NCBI GenBank assembly: GCA_003415625.1
Contig: PYIU01000001.1
Coordinates: 7,318,210-7,382,209 of the forward strand
Origin: Aquanectria penicillioides
Taxonomy: Eukaryota; Ascomycota; Sordariomycetes; Hypocreales; Nectriaceae
DNA: 64,000 nucleotides
Reading direction: 5' to 3'
The notes under the pieces are model-generated. The model searched no databases and was not told where the DNA came from. It worked only from the letters and a program-made list of their open reading frames with translations. The position numbers and the translations under genes are program-made. This document shows, in pieces, positions 38,195 through 49,837 of this stretch; the stretch's first letter is position 1; every line of letters starts with the position of its first letter.

Positions 38195-41100
38195 CTACCG
38201 TCGTGAGGCCCCTGCTCTTGACGTGAAGAAGGGGTGGCGTAGTGCATCTGCCGGCTTGATCCGCTTGTCTGGGTTGAGTGTCAAGCAGTGCTCCAGCAGG
38301 TCGATGAAGTGGTTCAGATCCCTGGTCTCGGCGTCGTTCATCCCTCCTGACGCTGCCATGAGTCGGGTTCGCAAGTCGCGGGTGGGTTTGACAACCGACA
38401 GAGTTCGGACAGCAGTCTGTAAGCGCTCGGATGTTAGCGAAGGATTCAACGACAGCAGCAGCAACAACAACAACAAAGTTCAAACGTTCTAAATCTAGAA
38501 GCCGCCCCCTTGTGGACCGGTCAAGGGACGTGGCCGCCCCGGAACTTGGGGGCTTAGGTAAGGGTTCAGATGAATGATATGCAGATGTCAAAAAAGCAAA
38601 AACCAGCAACAACCATGGTGCACAAGGGATGGCATGTTGGTCGCCGAGGTTGGTAGCTGTTGCTGGGGACCCGAGCCGGGAGGCTGGCAACGCACGCGGC
38701 CGGATATGCGTCCTTTCAATGAGGCCATCCACCCATCCTCGACTGGATTTCTCCGGTGGCTGGCCTCTGGACGAGGTCTAGATCCAACATCCCCAGACGG
38801 CCTTGTTGGCTGGATGACGTTGGCTGAGCTTGACACTTCCCCACACAGCTCTGGGCGCTTCGCCTGCAAGGGATGCGACTCCAAGCGCCGCCCTACGCTT
38901 GCAGAGCCCCAATCCCAACACGCCGGCCCCCAAGCACACCAAACACGCACGCCTTTCCTTTGCCGGCCCGAAGCAAAAATAGACCATGGTTGCGGTAGCT
39001 TCTGCGATAGCTGCGGCGATAGCTGCTGCACCTAGGGACCCTGGGAGGCGTAGCCGAGCGCTTGGCACCTGTCGCAGCGCCCGGGATGAGGGGGGATGAG
39101 GGGAGATGCAGGCAGAAGTGGAAACAAGAAGCCAAAACACGAGAGGATTGCATAACAGAAAATGAAATCGACCACAACGTACCTTGTTCAGCACCTTGTC
39201 GCGTTCTACGCTGACGAACTGGCCCTTGTCGTCAAAGTGAACGCCCGCCAGCTGACCTCGCTTGAACAGCTTGGGCGTCAGCCTGCCACGTATCTCCATG
39301 ATGGCCTTGAGCATCTGGTTGTTGCTGTCGCCCGTAAACAGGATCTTGCCCGTGTACAGCTCATACAGCGTGCATCCGATGGACCACATGTCTACCGAGT
39401 AGTCGTATGGCATTCCGAGGATGATTTCTGGAGCACGATAGAACCGACTCACGAGATACGGTGTGATTTCTGTATGCGCTGTTGCCGCGTCCGACCTGTC
39501 AATCGCCGTACCCAAGTCGCAAATTTTGAGAACATTTCGGTTCTCGTTGACCTATGTCCTAGGTTAGCACTCAAAGTGTCCCCATTCGTCGACCAACGCC
39601 CGGATCTTGTTGTTGTTTGTGGGTGTGGACTCACCAGAATGTTGTCAGGCTTCAGATCAGCGTGGATGATGCTGCACTTGCGCATGTGCGCCAGGGCCAC
39701 GAAGATCTGATAGGCGTATGTACGAGTTGCTCCCAGGTTGATGCCGACGTTGTTGCCAAACTTTCGCAGAACTTCTCGAAGGTTCAGGCTCAGGTTCTCA
39801 AAGGCCATGCACAAATGACCCTTGTAATCGAACGACCGTACGAACTTGACAATGTGCTTCCGGTTCTCGGGATCTGCGTCGTTGAGCTTCTGCAAGATGG
39901 CAATTTCGGTGTAGCCTCCCTTTCGAAGAGCATCGTTGTTGCGCATCATTTTGATGGCCACCAGTTCCTTCGTGGTGATGTCAACCGCCCGAGCCACACC
40001 CGAGAACATACCCTTTCCTAGCGCTGCCTGGATCTGATATCGCCCGTTGAGTACCTCGCCAATTCGGATCTTGTAGTATCCATCCTTATCATCGCCTTCT
40101 AGGATTCCACCCTTGGCGGCTGCTTGAGAGTCGGGTGCTTCTCCATTGGCCTCGATGGGTGCTGATTCGGCGTTGGGCTTGGTTGCGTACTTGTCCTCGT
40201 CAAAGTCCTCGGCGAACATGTCAAAATCATCGTCCTCCTCGTCATCGTCTTTAGAGGGCTTCTGGGGCTTCGTATCTTGAGGCTGCTCCTGTTGCTCGTC
40301 TTCTGTTGTTGCGACAACGTGCTCACCATGTAGTACGACATGACCATGCCGAAGCTCACCCCGTTTCTCATCCTCCTTCATGTCAATGGTGGGATCATAG
40401 TCGGCCGCTGAGGGACCGTCCTCATCGTCGACTTTGGAAGCCCCATGCGCATTCATAAGTGCTGTGTCGTCAAAGAGGTTGATGCCGCCAGGTGAAGGCT
40501 CATCGCGAGATCCTGGAGATCGCGGCGATACTAGATCTGAGAATTGGTCAGCTCTGTTCTCATGTACGCAGATATATGACTTGACATACCGGATCGGGGA
40601 GTTCGAGGAGTCGCAATTTCGGATTGCGACCTCAATGGGGTATCGGCCTGAGTTGACACTGGTGATGCTGCGCGAACCTTGCTTGCCGCACCCACTGCAT
40701 GAAGAAGGAGAGGAGTTGCAGAGCTGGACTTTGCGAGGATCTCCTCGCGACGCTTGCGCCGTCGCTCAATCTCAGCCTCTTCGTCAATGGGTTCGGGTTC
40801 TTCATAGTCCTGCTCAGATTCCGGTGGCGGCGCAGGCTTCGTTTCGGGCTCGGGGCGGGTGACAGCTCCCCTGTTGCTGGTTAGCGGCCGTCCATGACGA
40901 CGTGAGAACACCTTTGCAACGTACCTCTGGGGGAGTCTGGTGTTACGTCCATTTGTAGTCCCTTTGTCCGGTTTAGCATCATGATCTCGGGCGCGTGAAG
41001 CCTCTCCTACAGTGGTCCGTTTGGACACAGAACCGCTATCACGCGAGGTGCGGTCATCATCGTACTTGAGCCCTCCTCTCGAGTCACCGCGGCGATCGTA

Positions 41101-41667
41101 GTGGCCTTCTCTGACGAAGCGATCAAACCTGCCCTTGTCGGACTGCTTTGGGCGGTGGGGCGACCTGCTCCGATTCCGGGGACGCTTGTTCGAGTACCAG
41201 TCTCGCTCTCTGTCGCGGTGGCCGTCTCTATCACGGCTCCTATCGCGGTCGCGGTCACGGTCACGGTCGTAGCTGTAGTTGGAAGCATGCGATGCCGGGC
41301 GGTCTAGGTCGTCGTAGGCCGCGCGAGCCCTCCGAGGATCGTCGCGCCGAGCATCATCGTAGTGAGCACGACTGTGCCTCGAGTCGTAGTCGCGGGACCT
41401 GCCGGCGTAGTAGTCTCTGTCCCTTTCTCGATCTCTGTCTCTGTCTCTATTTCTGTCGTCGCGATGGCGCTTGTAGCCACGTGGCGATGCGCTTCGTCGT
41501 GACGTGTTGCTGTGTCTGGATGCCGAGTCGTGGTCAGGAGTCGATAGTCTACTTCGATGTCTGTCTTGACGGTCAACACCGCTTCCTCCAGGGTGCTGTA
41601 GTGAAGTTGCCTTCAAATCCTCAACTCCATTCTCGATGATTTCGCCCTCGTCCGAACTGGACGCCAT
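38195..41667 (-). CDS. prp4: PRP4-type pre-mRNA splicing kinase
   Basis: Exons 41667-40590, 40536-39635, 39551-39183 and 38416-38195; all phases close, 856 aa. Start MASSSDEGEIIENG is preferred over an in-frame upstream ATG. The first 360 residues are rich in Arg-Asp/Arg-Ser repeats (DRDRDRDRDRSRDRDG), the RS-like tail expected of PRP4. An acidic segment with DMFAEDFDEDKY precedes the kinase domain. Kinase motifs: ALGKGMFSGVARA (loop, about 526), VAIKMMRNND (Lys about 555), IIHADLKPDNIL (about 650, HAD in place of HRD as in PRP4 kinases), CDLGTA (DLG in place of DFG), YLVSRFYRAPEIILG, DMWSIGCTLYEL, LTLNPDKRIKPADALRHPFF. PRP4 phosphorylates U4/U6.U5 tri-snRNP proteins and activates the spliceosome in the nucleus. 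The third intron is 766 bp, far longer than any other here. Confidence 0.95.
38417..39182 (-). other. Unusually long intron of the PRP4 gene
   Basis: Donor GTACGT and acceptor CTTACAG, phase 0. It joins VLNK to TAVRTLSVVKPTRDLR, as PRP4 homologues read, so no exon is missing. Frames of about 150 codons inside it on both strands show no known domain. Confidence 0.75.
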
Positions 41668-42561
41668 GGTGCTTGACGTACGGTGGGATGAAGTGTCTTT
41701 TTTGGGAGTGAAATTTTTTGGTAGGGGCCTTGAGGAAGAAAAGGAGGCAAGACGAGTCAGCACAGCGAACTGGGAACACAGAGCGCAATGGGAAAGAGCC
41801 GAACCGGATGAGTGGTGACTCGTACTGGGCTCAAGGTCGAATTTTGCGGGAGGACAGGAGGCTGGAAGTCGATGAAAAGGACGAGTTTAGAGAGAAGGAA
41901 ATGGGGATGCGGAGCGGATGATGATGAGGATAAGGATGGGGCGGAGACGGAGACGGAGATGGATATTGCGAGGTGACGGTAACGGAAGGGTAAGCTGTTA
42001 AATCCCCCTCGAAATCTTTGCCGGGCGTCTGTCCGATGATGGATGTTGGCGCCTGGAAAGGTTGAGGTCGTCGTCGTCGCCGGTCTCCAGACTTTGACGT
42101 AACATGGGATGGAGTCGCGTGGCCGCGGTTCGGCCTGTGCGAACCTAGGCGTGAGTGAGTGGCGGGATGTGAAAAAATCGGAACCCATGCCTCATTAGGT
42201 AAGCCGTTGCGGCACTGGCGCATGTATCAGCCATTCCGTGCAGCCCTGTCCAACAGCCTAACACAGCAAAGCGGCGCATTTGCAGCGTCTTATTAGCGGG
42301 TTCACCGCCTGTGGATCCTCGGCCCTCAGTGGCAGGCTGCCTCTCGGCGTGTGCTGGCCCTCTGCTGTGCGCTGCGATGTGCTGTGCTGTGTGGGGGAGG
42401 GACCAAAGGGTCCAATCCAACCAAGGCTTTTTTCGCTACTCGAGTCTCCAACTGACTTTCGCTGCGACAACTTTGCCACACAGTGCTTTCATCCTTCATC
42501 ACTCTCCGCCTCTTCCCACGACCCTTCTTTCTTCACACAAACACCAGACAACTCGACCATC
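41668..42561. promoter_or_regulatory. Divergent promoter region of prp4 and tma7
   Basis: 894 bp between two housekeeping genes transcribed away from each other. No clear TATA box. CT-rich leader before the TMA7 start. Confidence 0.5.
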
Positions 42562-42991
42562 ATGGGTGGCGCGAACCGAGAAGGTAAGTCCTCGTCGACT
42601 CTCCCCTCTGCCCTTTGCCCTCTGCTGCCTCGTCCCCTCCTCCCATCGCGGGCTTATCACCCCGCCATTCCACAGCACAACTGACCCCTCCAAACAAACA
42701 GGCGGCAAGGCCAAGCCCCTCAAGGCTGCCAAGAAGCAGAACAAGGAGCTCGACGACGACGACAAGGCTTTCCTCGAGAAGAAGCGTGCTGGTACGACTA
42801 CGGCCTCCCTCCCTCCCGATCCCCCAAGTCCTCGCGCGCAAGCAGGCCACGCTGCATAACATTGTTTGGGCTAACGTGATGATTGCTACCCTACAGACGA
42901 GAAGGCCCGCAAGGAGATGGCTGGCAAGGCTGGCGGCAAGGGGCCCCTCAACACTGGCTCCCAGGGCATCAAGAAGAGCGGCAAGAAATAA
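42562..42991 (+). CDS. tma7: Translation machinery-associated protein 7
   Basis: Exons 42562-42583, 42702-42791 and 42897-42991, both introns phase 1, giving 68 aa. The first exon codes only MGGANREG. The product then reads KAKPLKAAKKQNKELDDDD, AFLEKKRADEKARKEM and GPLNTGSQGIKKSGKK, the conserved layout of TMA7 (about 64 aa in yeast). It is a very basic ribosome-associated protein linked to translation efficiency. The CT-rich leader and the split over three exons are typical for highly expressed fungal genes. Short exons make it easy to miss by automated calling. Confidence 0.95.
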
Positions 42992-43879
42992 ACGTGCCCC
43001 TTGGATACTACGGTGATTGCGGCGACGATGAAGACAGGACAAGAACATGTCAAAGTTTTTTGTGGGCGATGGCGTGAGGCGCAGTTGGGCTGACTCTGAC
43101 TTGCTGTGCGACCGACTATGATCTGGAAAGCAGACACCCGCACTCTCTGATGGTTGACGAGATATGAAATTTATGCCGTGAAAAAAAAAAAAAAAAAACC
43201 ACACACCAAAAAAGCTGACTTGTACAAACGCAGCTCTCTGATTGCCTTGTGACGTAACCGCTTGTTTTGCATGATTCCTGGGGGTCTGTCGTTGATGAGA
43301 CCATTACCATGCGCCGAGACCCTGGTGCCTTTCCACATTCCAGTGGTGGAGCAAAGGGCTGAGTGCCATCCCCAACCGCCACCATCTCAGACGCTGCCAT
43401 CAACAGGATTGCTTCACAACAAACTCGCATCTGCTGCTCGAAAAACCCCCGTCGGCATCTTCTCCAAGGCTATCCGCGAAAGAGCATGTACTGTTTTGCT
43501 TTTTTAGTGGGCCGACGATTCCACAGGCGTTCCCTAGCCTCGGGAACTGTGCTGCGCGTCCTTCCCATGTGCTCGTCCCAACAAAACCCTGGCCAACAAC
43601 GTCGACACGGGGCACCGGCTTCTCAACTCGTTGACTAGAGGACCCATCGTTGTAGAAAATCATCGAAGTGATATATAAGTCGGGGGATATAGTCTCTCAT
43701 CTTGCATTTGTTAAGAAAAAGAAAAGCAGTTTATAGTAATGGCAACAGCCACACTACACCAACCGCATCGTGTCTAGGTAGTTTTATCGACCGCCGTCCA
43801 TTCCGGATGCAACCCTGACTGGCTGCTCAACTCTTCTCATAGCTCATCAATCAACCAACCAACGAACGAACCAGCCGCC
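42992..43879. other. Intergenic, tandem genes
   Basis: 3' region of tma7 (a poly-A run at about 43180-43197) and the CT-rich promoter and leader of the PAQR gene. No further gene recognised. Confidence 0.5.
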
Positions 43880-44953
43880 ATGGCAAGCCAAAAGCAAGGA
43901 GACAACCTGCGACAGCGCCGTGCTTCCACCACAGAAACTATCATCAATGCCGCAAGGTCCATCGAACAAAAGGTCGAGCACTCGCTTCTCATCCTGTGGG
44001 ATGACCTCCCGGCTTGGCGCCGCGATAACCACTTCATCCGCTCCGGCTATCGCCAGTCTCGCGGCTCTTACGTTGACTCGTTCCGCTCCCTCTTCTACCT
44101 GCACAATGAGTCGGTCAACATCTGGTCGCATCTCTTGGGGGCCGTCGTCTTCATCGCCGGCGGCGCCTACGTCTACCACGTCGTCCACCCGCGCTACAGC
44201 TCGGCGTCCACCACCGATGTCGCCATCTTCGCCTGCTTCTTTGGCGGCGCCGTGCTGTGTCTGGGCATGAGCGCGACGTACCACGCGCTGTCGAATCACA
44301 GTGAAACTGTCGCCAAGTGGGGGAACAAGCTTGACTATACGGGCATCGTCACATTGATCGTCGGGAGCTACTTTCCGGCCTTGTATTACGGGTTCTTCTG
44401 CAAGCCACATCTGATGGAGGCGTACCTGTTCGTGGTAAGTGAGGCGGATTCGCCGGAGTCGCATCGGCCGGACTTTACTTGCTAACAGCATTCAGATTTG
44501 TCTCCTCGGTGTCGGATGCACACTCGTCTCGTGGGTCGAGCGCTTCCGTACTCCGAGATGGCGACCGTACCGCGCCATGATGTTCATTGGCTTGGGCGCC
44601 TCTGGCGTCGTTCCCATTCTGCATGGCTCCGTGATCTACGGCCTTCAAGGCTTGGAGGATAGGATGAGCCTCAGCTTGGTCGCCCTCCACGGCGCCATGT
44701 ACATTGTTGGTGCAGTCCTCTACGCGGTAAGTTCACCATGGCTCCTTGCATCCTTGCATCATGCACCCTGGCTAATGCTCAACAGGTCCGCTGGCCCGAG
44801 AGGAGCGCACCGGGCGTCTTTGACATTTGGGGCAGCTCGCACCAAATCTTCCACATGTTCGTCGTCATGGCGGCCGTGACGCACTTTTGCGGCATGGCCA
44901 AGGCATTTGACTACCACCATACCGTCATGGGGTCACAGTGCCTTCTGGACTGA
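43880..44953 (+). CDS. PAQR/hemolysin-III family membrane receptor
   Basis: Exons 43880-44434, 44496-44726 and 44786-44953, all phase 0, 317 aa. The N-terminal cytosolic part leads to the family block WDDLPAWRRDNHFIRSGYR and SLFYLHNESVNIWSHLLG. Seven membrane segments follow. Likely metal-binding histidines are in SATYHALSNHS (TM2) and in HQIFHMFVVMAAVTH (TM7). This is the adiponectin/progestin receptor-like family, called Izh in yeast, where members influence zinc and sterol homeostasis; some members have ceramidase activity. Length is usual for the family. It converges on the TFIIIC gene with only 55 bp between stop codons. Confidence 0.93.
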
Positions 44954-45008
44954 TGCTTGTAGACCAGCAAATCCTCGTTCGCTTATAACTTAGTTTGTCA
45001 TTTCGACT

Positions 45009-47189
45009 CTACGTGGTATCATCGCCTACTCTGTCCAGCCCGAGATCCATGACCCGTACCAACCCTGATCCCATCGCCGCTGCCGCCCAGCATCCGTACT
45101 CTTCGTTGGGGTTCCACTCCACCACTGTGATTCTGCTCAAGGGCTCATATATCACCGCCCTCGTTGGATCTGATGGACCGGCACCATCTTCCTCTTCAAA
45201 CCTACCGGCTGTTTCGGCATCTTTCTTTTTAACCTTCTTTCCTTTCTTGGCCGGAGGTTTAAAGTCTGTTTTCGGGTTGACGTTTCGTTCCAGCATGAAG
45301 CCTTGGACTACCCGCGACACACCGCGGGCTCCGGCTGGCGAATCTTTGGGGAAGAACCTGGCGGGTCGGTGCTCGTGATGGAAGATCTTGATGCGATCTG
45401 AAGGTTCACGCCGAGTGGTAAACAGCTCAACCTGCGGATTCAGCGCCCAGAGTGAGCCGTCTACGGAGCCGATGAGGAGGTATGGATGCGTTCGACCAAC
45501 CGATAGGCACGAGGGGAAACTTTGGCCGGTAAAAACTCGTCGAGCGACAGGATATTGAGCATGATGCATAAAACCTACTTGGGTGTTGAGCACACCAGCC
45601 GAGGGGTAAAGAGAGAAGAAGCCTAGGAGGTGATCACTGTATCCGATGAGATTGGGTTGGGAAGCTACGGTCAGGGCCTGGACCTCGGTTGACTCCAAGC
45701 TTGGGGACCGGAGGTCGATGAGTCTCACGGTACCTCCAACAGGATAGGAGGCAACCATGTAAGGCATGGCTGGGTAGCCCGAAACGAGGTCGATGACGAT
45801 GTTGTGATGGACGGGATGTCGGGAGAGGAGCCGGCTGGGACGGATGGACCAAAGCGCAACTGAGCCATCTGAATAGCCTACTGTGAGGCGATTGAAGTTG
45901 ACCCATGTAAGGGACGTTGCTTCAACATTCTCCTCGTCCGACAGTCCGAATACGGACACGGGTTGATGCACTTTCTCTATGACATAGTTAGTCCTGTCAC
46001 TATTAGCAATGGAGGATATCTCACCGTAGCTCCCGTCTCCATCACCCCCCGCTTCAACAACGTATACTTTCCCATCGCCGCAAATGATTGCAACAAGTCC
46101 GCATGCAAGATTCCATCTCACTCTCCGCGCCCGACCGTGGTCAAGGCAGACGGTCTTCCGAAGTCTTGGCTGCTTGGGAGCCGGCCGCACGAAGCCCTCA
46201 TCATCGCGCTCTCCCACAAACTCCCACAGTTGCACGACGCCGTGCTGTTGGAAGTCTGTCTTTACAGATTCCTGCTCAAAGTCATAGTGTTCCTGATCGG
46301 AGCGCGGGATGACGCACATGGCAAGGAGCTGCGGCGCATCGGCGCTCTGCTGGGGCGCCCAGTCAATGCTGGTGACGATGCCGCCGGCGTCGAGCATCCA
46401 GCCTGCGACGATTTTGGCGTCGGAATCATCTTCATCGTAGGGGATGCCCGATTGAGAGAGCGTGTATGAGTCGCCGGGGTTGAATCGGATTTCCCGTTGC
46501 GAGTCATGAGGTCCCATCAACACCGGCATTGCCTCCCGCTCGAACTTGTACGGCTGTGCTTCCTCCTCTGACAATTGCGACAAAGAATCGGCCTGCGGCA
46601 TGCTGCTCTTGACCCGATCATACCAGTGCTCGGCATTGTATGCCTCGCGCTCGAAGAAGTTGGGCGACCAGACGCCTCTGTCCCTCCGACCATGCCCATG
46701 CTTCCTCGCCCGTGGCGGCAACACGGTCCAGTCCATCCAGCGGTCCAGCATGCCCGATGCCTTCTTAATGCCACCTTCGTGGCGCCCGTACCACATCTCG
46801 ACGAGCGCATTGCCTCTGATGCTGCGATCGTACGGCCCGCAGTACGCCCTCACGATGCGGCCATCGGCGGCCACGGGCTCCACGTCCAGGTAACCCGTCA
46901 CGCCGACGGCCCTGACATTGAAGGGCCGGATGAGCTTGATGCGCTGGCGGGCGAAGCGGTCGGGGATCCCATCCGGGTCGCTCACCGAGGCGTCCGACTC
47001 CATGGCCTCGCGCTCCAGGGCGACTTCATCATCGTCGGCGCTCTCCTCGGCCGCGGCAGCCTCGAAGTTATCGTCATTTGCGTCGGCCTTCTTGTCGCGC
47101 TGGTGGACGATGTCTTCGTCGGAGCTGCCCTCGAAGTCGTACTTTTCGACCGCGTAGCTCTTGGTGCGATTTGACTTGCGTGTTCTCAT
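45009..47189 (-). CDS. TFIIIC subunit, WD40 (Tfc6/Sfc6-like)
   Basis: Single open frame of 726 aa. The N-terminus is basic then acidic (RTRKSNRTKSYAVEKYDFEG, DDDEVALEREAMES), as in Tfc6-type proteins. Then come a fungal-specific stretch (AYCGPYDRSIRGNALVEMWY) and WD40-like repeats, visible as blades such as ITSIDWAP-like VTSIDWAPQQ, VQLWEFVGE, VAIICGDGKVYVV, TVGYSDGSVALWSI, LIGSVDGSLWALN and ITVVEWNPNEEYGCWAAAA. A lysine-rich linker lies near residue 645. In yeast this subunit sits in the tau-B part of TFIIIC that binds the B box of tRNA genes and supports RNA polymerase III transcription in the nucleus. Assignment is by overall layout and several blades; other WD40 proteins are less likely. 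Confidence 0.85.
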   Translation of the reverse strand: MRTRKSNRTKSYAVEKYDFEGSSDEDIVHQRDKKADANDDNFEAAAAEESADDDEVALEREAMESDASVSDPDGIPDRFARQRIKLIRPFNVRAVGVTGYLDVEPVAADGRIVRAYCGPYDRSIRGNALVEMWYGRHEGGIKKASGMLDRWMDWTVLPPRARKHGHGRRDRGVWSPNFFEREAYNAEHWYDRVKSSMPQADSLSQLSEEEAQPYKFEREAMPVLMGPHDSQREIRFNPGDSYTLSQSGIPYDEDDSDAKIVAGWMLDAGGIVTSIDWAPQQSADAPQLLAMCVIPRSDQEHYDFEQESVKTDFQQHGVVQLWEFVGERDDEGFVRPAPKQPRLRKTVCLDHGRARRVRWNLACGLVAIICGDGKVYVVEAGGDGDGSYGEISSIANSDRTNYVIEKVHQPVSVFGLSDEENVEATSLTWVNFNRLTVGYSDGSVALWSIRPSRLLSRHPVHHNIVIDLVSGYPAMPYMVASYPVGGTVRLIDLRSPSLESTEVQALTVASQPNLIGYSDHLLGFFSLYPSAGVLNTQVGFMHHAQYPVARRVFTGQSFPSCLSVGRTHPYLLIGSVDGSLWALNPQVELFTTRREPSDRIKIFHHEHRPARFFPKDSPAGARGVSRVVQGFMLERNVNPKTDFKPPAKKGKKVKKKDAETAGRFEEEDGAGPSDPTRAVIYEPLSRITVVEWNPNEEYGCWAAAAMGSGLVRVMDLGLDRVGDDTT

Positions 47190-47584
47190 TGTCCAAGCCC
47201 GGCACCCGCGCAGGTTGCGAATGCGGGTGAGAAAGTTGCTTCATGAAAGTTGAAGGTTGAAGTGGGGCCGATCAAGGTGAGTCTTTGGTGGGGCATCTTC
47301 GGTGAGCACCAGCACGCCTCGAGCTGCTCAACAGCCGATTTTGGTAATGAGAAAGACAATTTGAACACATCTGCAAAATAAAATAAAATAAAATAAACTA
47401 AATAAATAGATAAATAAGGATAGATAAATTTGTGCAAGACAAAATTGCTCTTGACTCATCATTTGGTTTCCGATTGTACTTGTTCCAACTGACATTTGTT
47501 TTCTACGCATACAAGGCTTCTCAGATTCATCATATGTTCACCAGTCCTGCCCATGGTTCAAGTTTGCTTCATCCCCTAGACAGG
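47190..47584. other. Intergenic with AAATA repeat
   Basis: Promoter of the TFIIIC gene and 3' region of the PQ-loop gene, both minus strand. An AT-rich AAATA/AAAT repeat covers about 47375-47430. No gene seen. Confidence 0.6.
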
Positions 47585-48531
47585 TCAAGGTAGTAGCCTC
47601 GCTCGCAATTCTGCACTCGCTTCACCAAGGTCTCTGGCAATCCACCAGAGCAATGCTTGAACAAAGGCAAACACCAAGTTGTCCACCATGGCCCATCCGG
47701 CGAATTGGTACCACACCGGGAAGCTCAAGCCTTGAGGCAGTTCCATTCGAAGCGGCCAGAAGACGGCGACAATGAAAAATACGATGGAGTGAACAGCAAG
47801 ACCTAGGACGCTGAGAGCACCCACCTCTGAGCGCGATCGCAGCTCGTGGGCTTGTGGTATGTAAGTGAGGATAGCGAGGATGGTGACAATCGGATTGATG
47901 ATGAGGCTGGATGTGTTGGCGAAGACAGCGCTGATCCATCGACGATCACCATAAGCGTCTGTGCCGGTCGGCGGAAGGCTAGCAATTATCACGACTGGAA
48001 CGATTGAGATGAATAGAAAACCGACATAGATGCAGAGATTTGCCGCCTTTAGGGCTTGATTCCTTGGGGGGAGGAGCAAGTATGCACCGAACCTATGATG
48101 AGGGACTGAAGTTAGCTATGGACTCTAAAGATAAAGGACGCCGATGTGTGCAAGAGGTGTTTGAACTAGTGTTGAGCTTGACTGACAGGATCAGATGGCC
48201 AAGGAAGACCACAGCGAACTGGGCGAGATTCAGCCAGTCACCAAGCGTGGGCGGCGAATGCACCACAAAGTCAACCTCATCATTGGCTACTAGGTAATAC
48301 AGCCCCAAGGAGAACTGTTGCGTTGCGACGATGAGGTTGAGCAGGAGATATTTGGGCGATAGGCCTGATGTATCCCAACGTGAGAATAGGCGATGATACT
48401 GAGGGATAAATGAGGCTGCTGTTAGAATGAACAGGATACTGACCGGAATAGTTAGTCTGGATTCGGTAGGGTAGGAATCAACTTGTGGCCGTAAAGATGG
48501 ACGTACACTCTAATTGTGTTGGGGCTGCCAT
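47585..48531 (-). CDS. PQ-loop repeat membrane protein
   Basis: Exons 48531-48509, 48438-48187 and 48092-47585; phases close, 260 aa. The first exon has only MAAPTQL plus two bases. About seven hydrophobic segments. PQ dipeptides at the ends of helices appear twice: ASFIPQYHRLFSRWDTSGLS and LTYIPQAHELRSRSEVGALS, each followed by Ser/Gly-rich loops as in the family. PQ-loop (SLC66/MtN3-like) proteins move small solutes such as cationic amino acids across vacuolar or lysosomal membranes. Substrate and membrane cannot be read from the sequence. Confidence 0.85.
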
Positions 48532-49837
48532 GGTGCGTAGTGTATGCCGTGTCCGCGGAGCAGTATGAATGGGACAGACAAATCGCTAACGCGATCAAGG
48601 ATGATCCTCTGTTCTTTTATTGTTTGCGCCGAGCCGTGGCAAATGACCATATCCAAGCGTGATTGCTTTTCGAAACCAGTTTGGAGTGAATGAAGACGGG
48701 GCCTTGGTTGGCCAGGCAGAACTCCGATGAAGCTATCCAAAGCCGCAACTGCCTATTGGAGAGGACTCGAGGCAGATGTGGGGTGCCTTGAGACTTATCG
48801 ATCTGGTTGCGTAGCAGGCACTAAGAATTTTGCCATCCGAAAATTCCCATGGTCGGATAGAGGATGGAAGCGACGAAGGACCAGGTCGCCGAAAGAAATC
48901 AGTGTGGATCGACAGAAGACGCCGCAGTCATACCCCAGTACAGTTGAAACTCAGCCACTCTGGCCGAAGGATCAAAGCCTTTAGCCCCGCTTACTCTCCT
49001 GTTTACAGCTTCAGTGCAGTCACCGGCGGGTAACCGTGGGCGATTGCATCGGGCTATACTTTAATTTTCATGGTTAAAAAGAAAAGAAAAAATAATAACA
49101 TTCCTTATTGCTCCTGATAGATGGCAAATTTATGGCTGTATGAATGAGATATGTTGGCTTGTTGTAGTTTAAGCTCTAGTTTGGAGAGTGTTATTGAGCA
49201 ATGGTATTTGGGACTGTGGTTTCAGAACACTGGGCATCCAATCATGCATTTTAGCCCGTCACGGGTTCGCAAAATGGACTGCGCTAGGAAATACAGGCTT
49301 CACTGCGTCATCACTAAAATGATTGTACCGGGACTTGACATGCAAATCATAGGGCTCAAATGCCACAAGCCTCATGTATGAAATGTAGAACCTGGCAATA
49401 TATCCTATTGCGGTGCGATAGATCTCTTTCGGTAAACTCAGCCTAGCAGGGCTTTTTGTTACCATACCTAGATGCAGCGATATCCGTGGCCCTCAAGTTG
49501 AGTTGCTTAATGAGGCATGGGGCTCTATCTTGAATGCATTGCGAGTTGGGGGAAAAGTAGATGAAGCTGCCAGTCCGCAAACCCTGGGCTTTACATCCTC
49601 GTTGAGCCAAGAAACATGGCCCCGACCTTGAATAGACTAGAGTAGCATTTAGCCATGGAGCCGACCCCAATGAGCCTTATGATTCGAGCCTTGAGTGCAA
49701 CCAAAACATTTTGAAGGTGGTCTTGACCGAATATCTCTCATATCCAGATGATATAAAGACCAATGTTAACCTTTGAAGACTGATGAGTTCCAAGCTAGTA
49801 GGATCAGAATTCAACATCAAAGTCCAAGTCGATCAAT
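48532..49837. other. Intergenic, no gene recognised
   Basis: Short frames only on both strands, none with a motif. The last part is the former promoter of the SGNH hydrolase pseudogene. Confidence 0.5.
49752..49758 (+). promoter_or_regulatory. TATA box of the SGNH hydrolase pseudogene
   Basis: TATAAAG 80 bp before the ATG at 49838, a usual fungal distance. It supports that start. Confidence 0.5.

Noticed and set aside
38574..39035. Frames of about 150 codons inside the long PRP4 intron, both strands
   Set aside because: No domain and no promoter or splice context. The two strands are equally open, as expected of GC-rich DNA.
46575..47174. 199-codon frame antisense to the TFIIIC gene
   Set aside because: It is a shadow of the well-supported TFIIIC coding frame.
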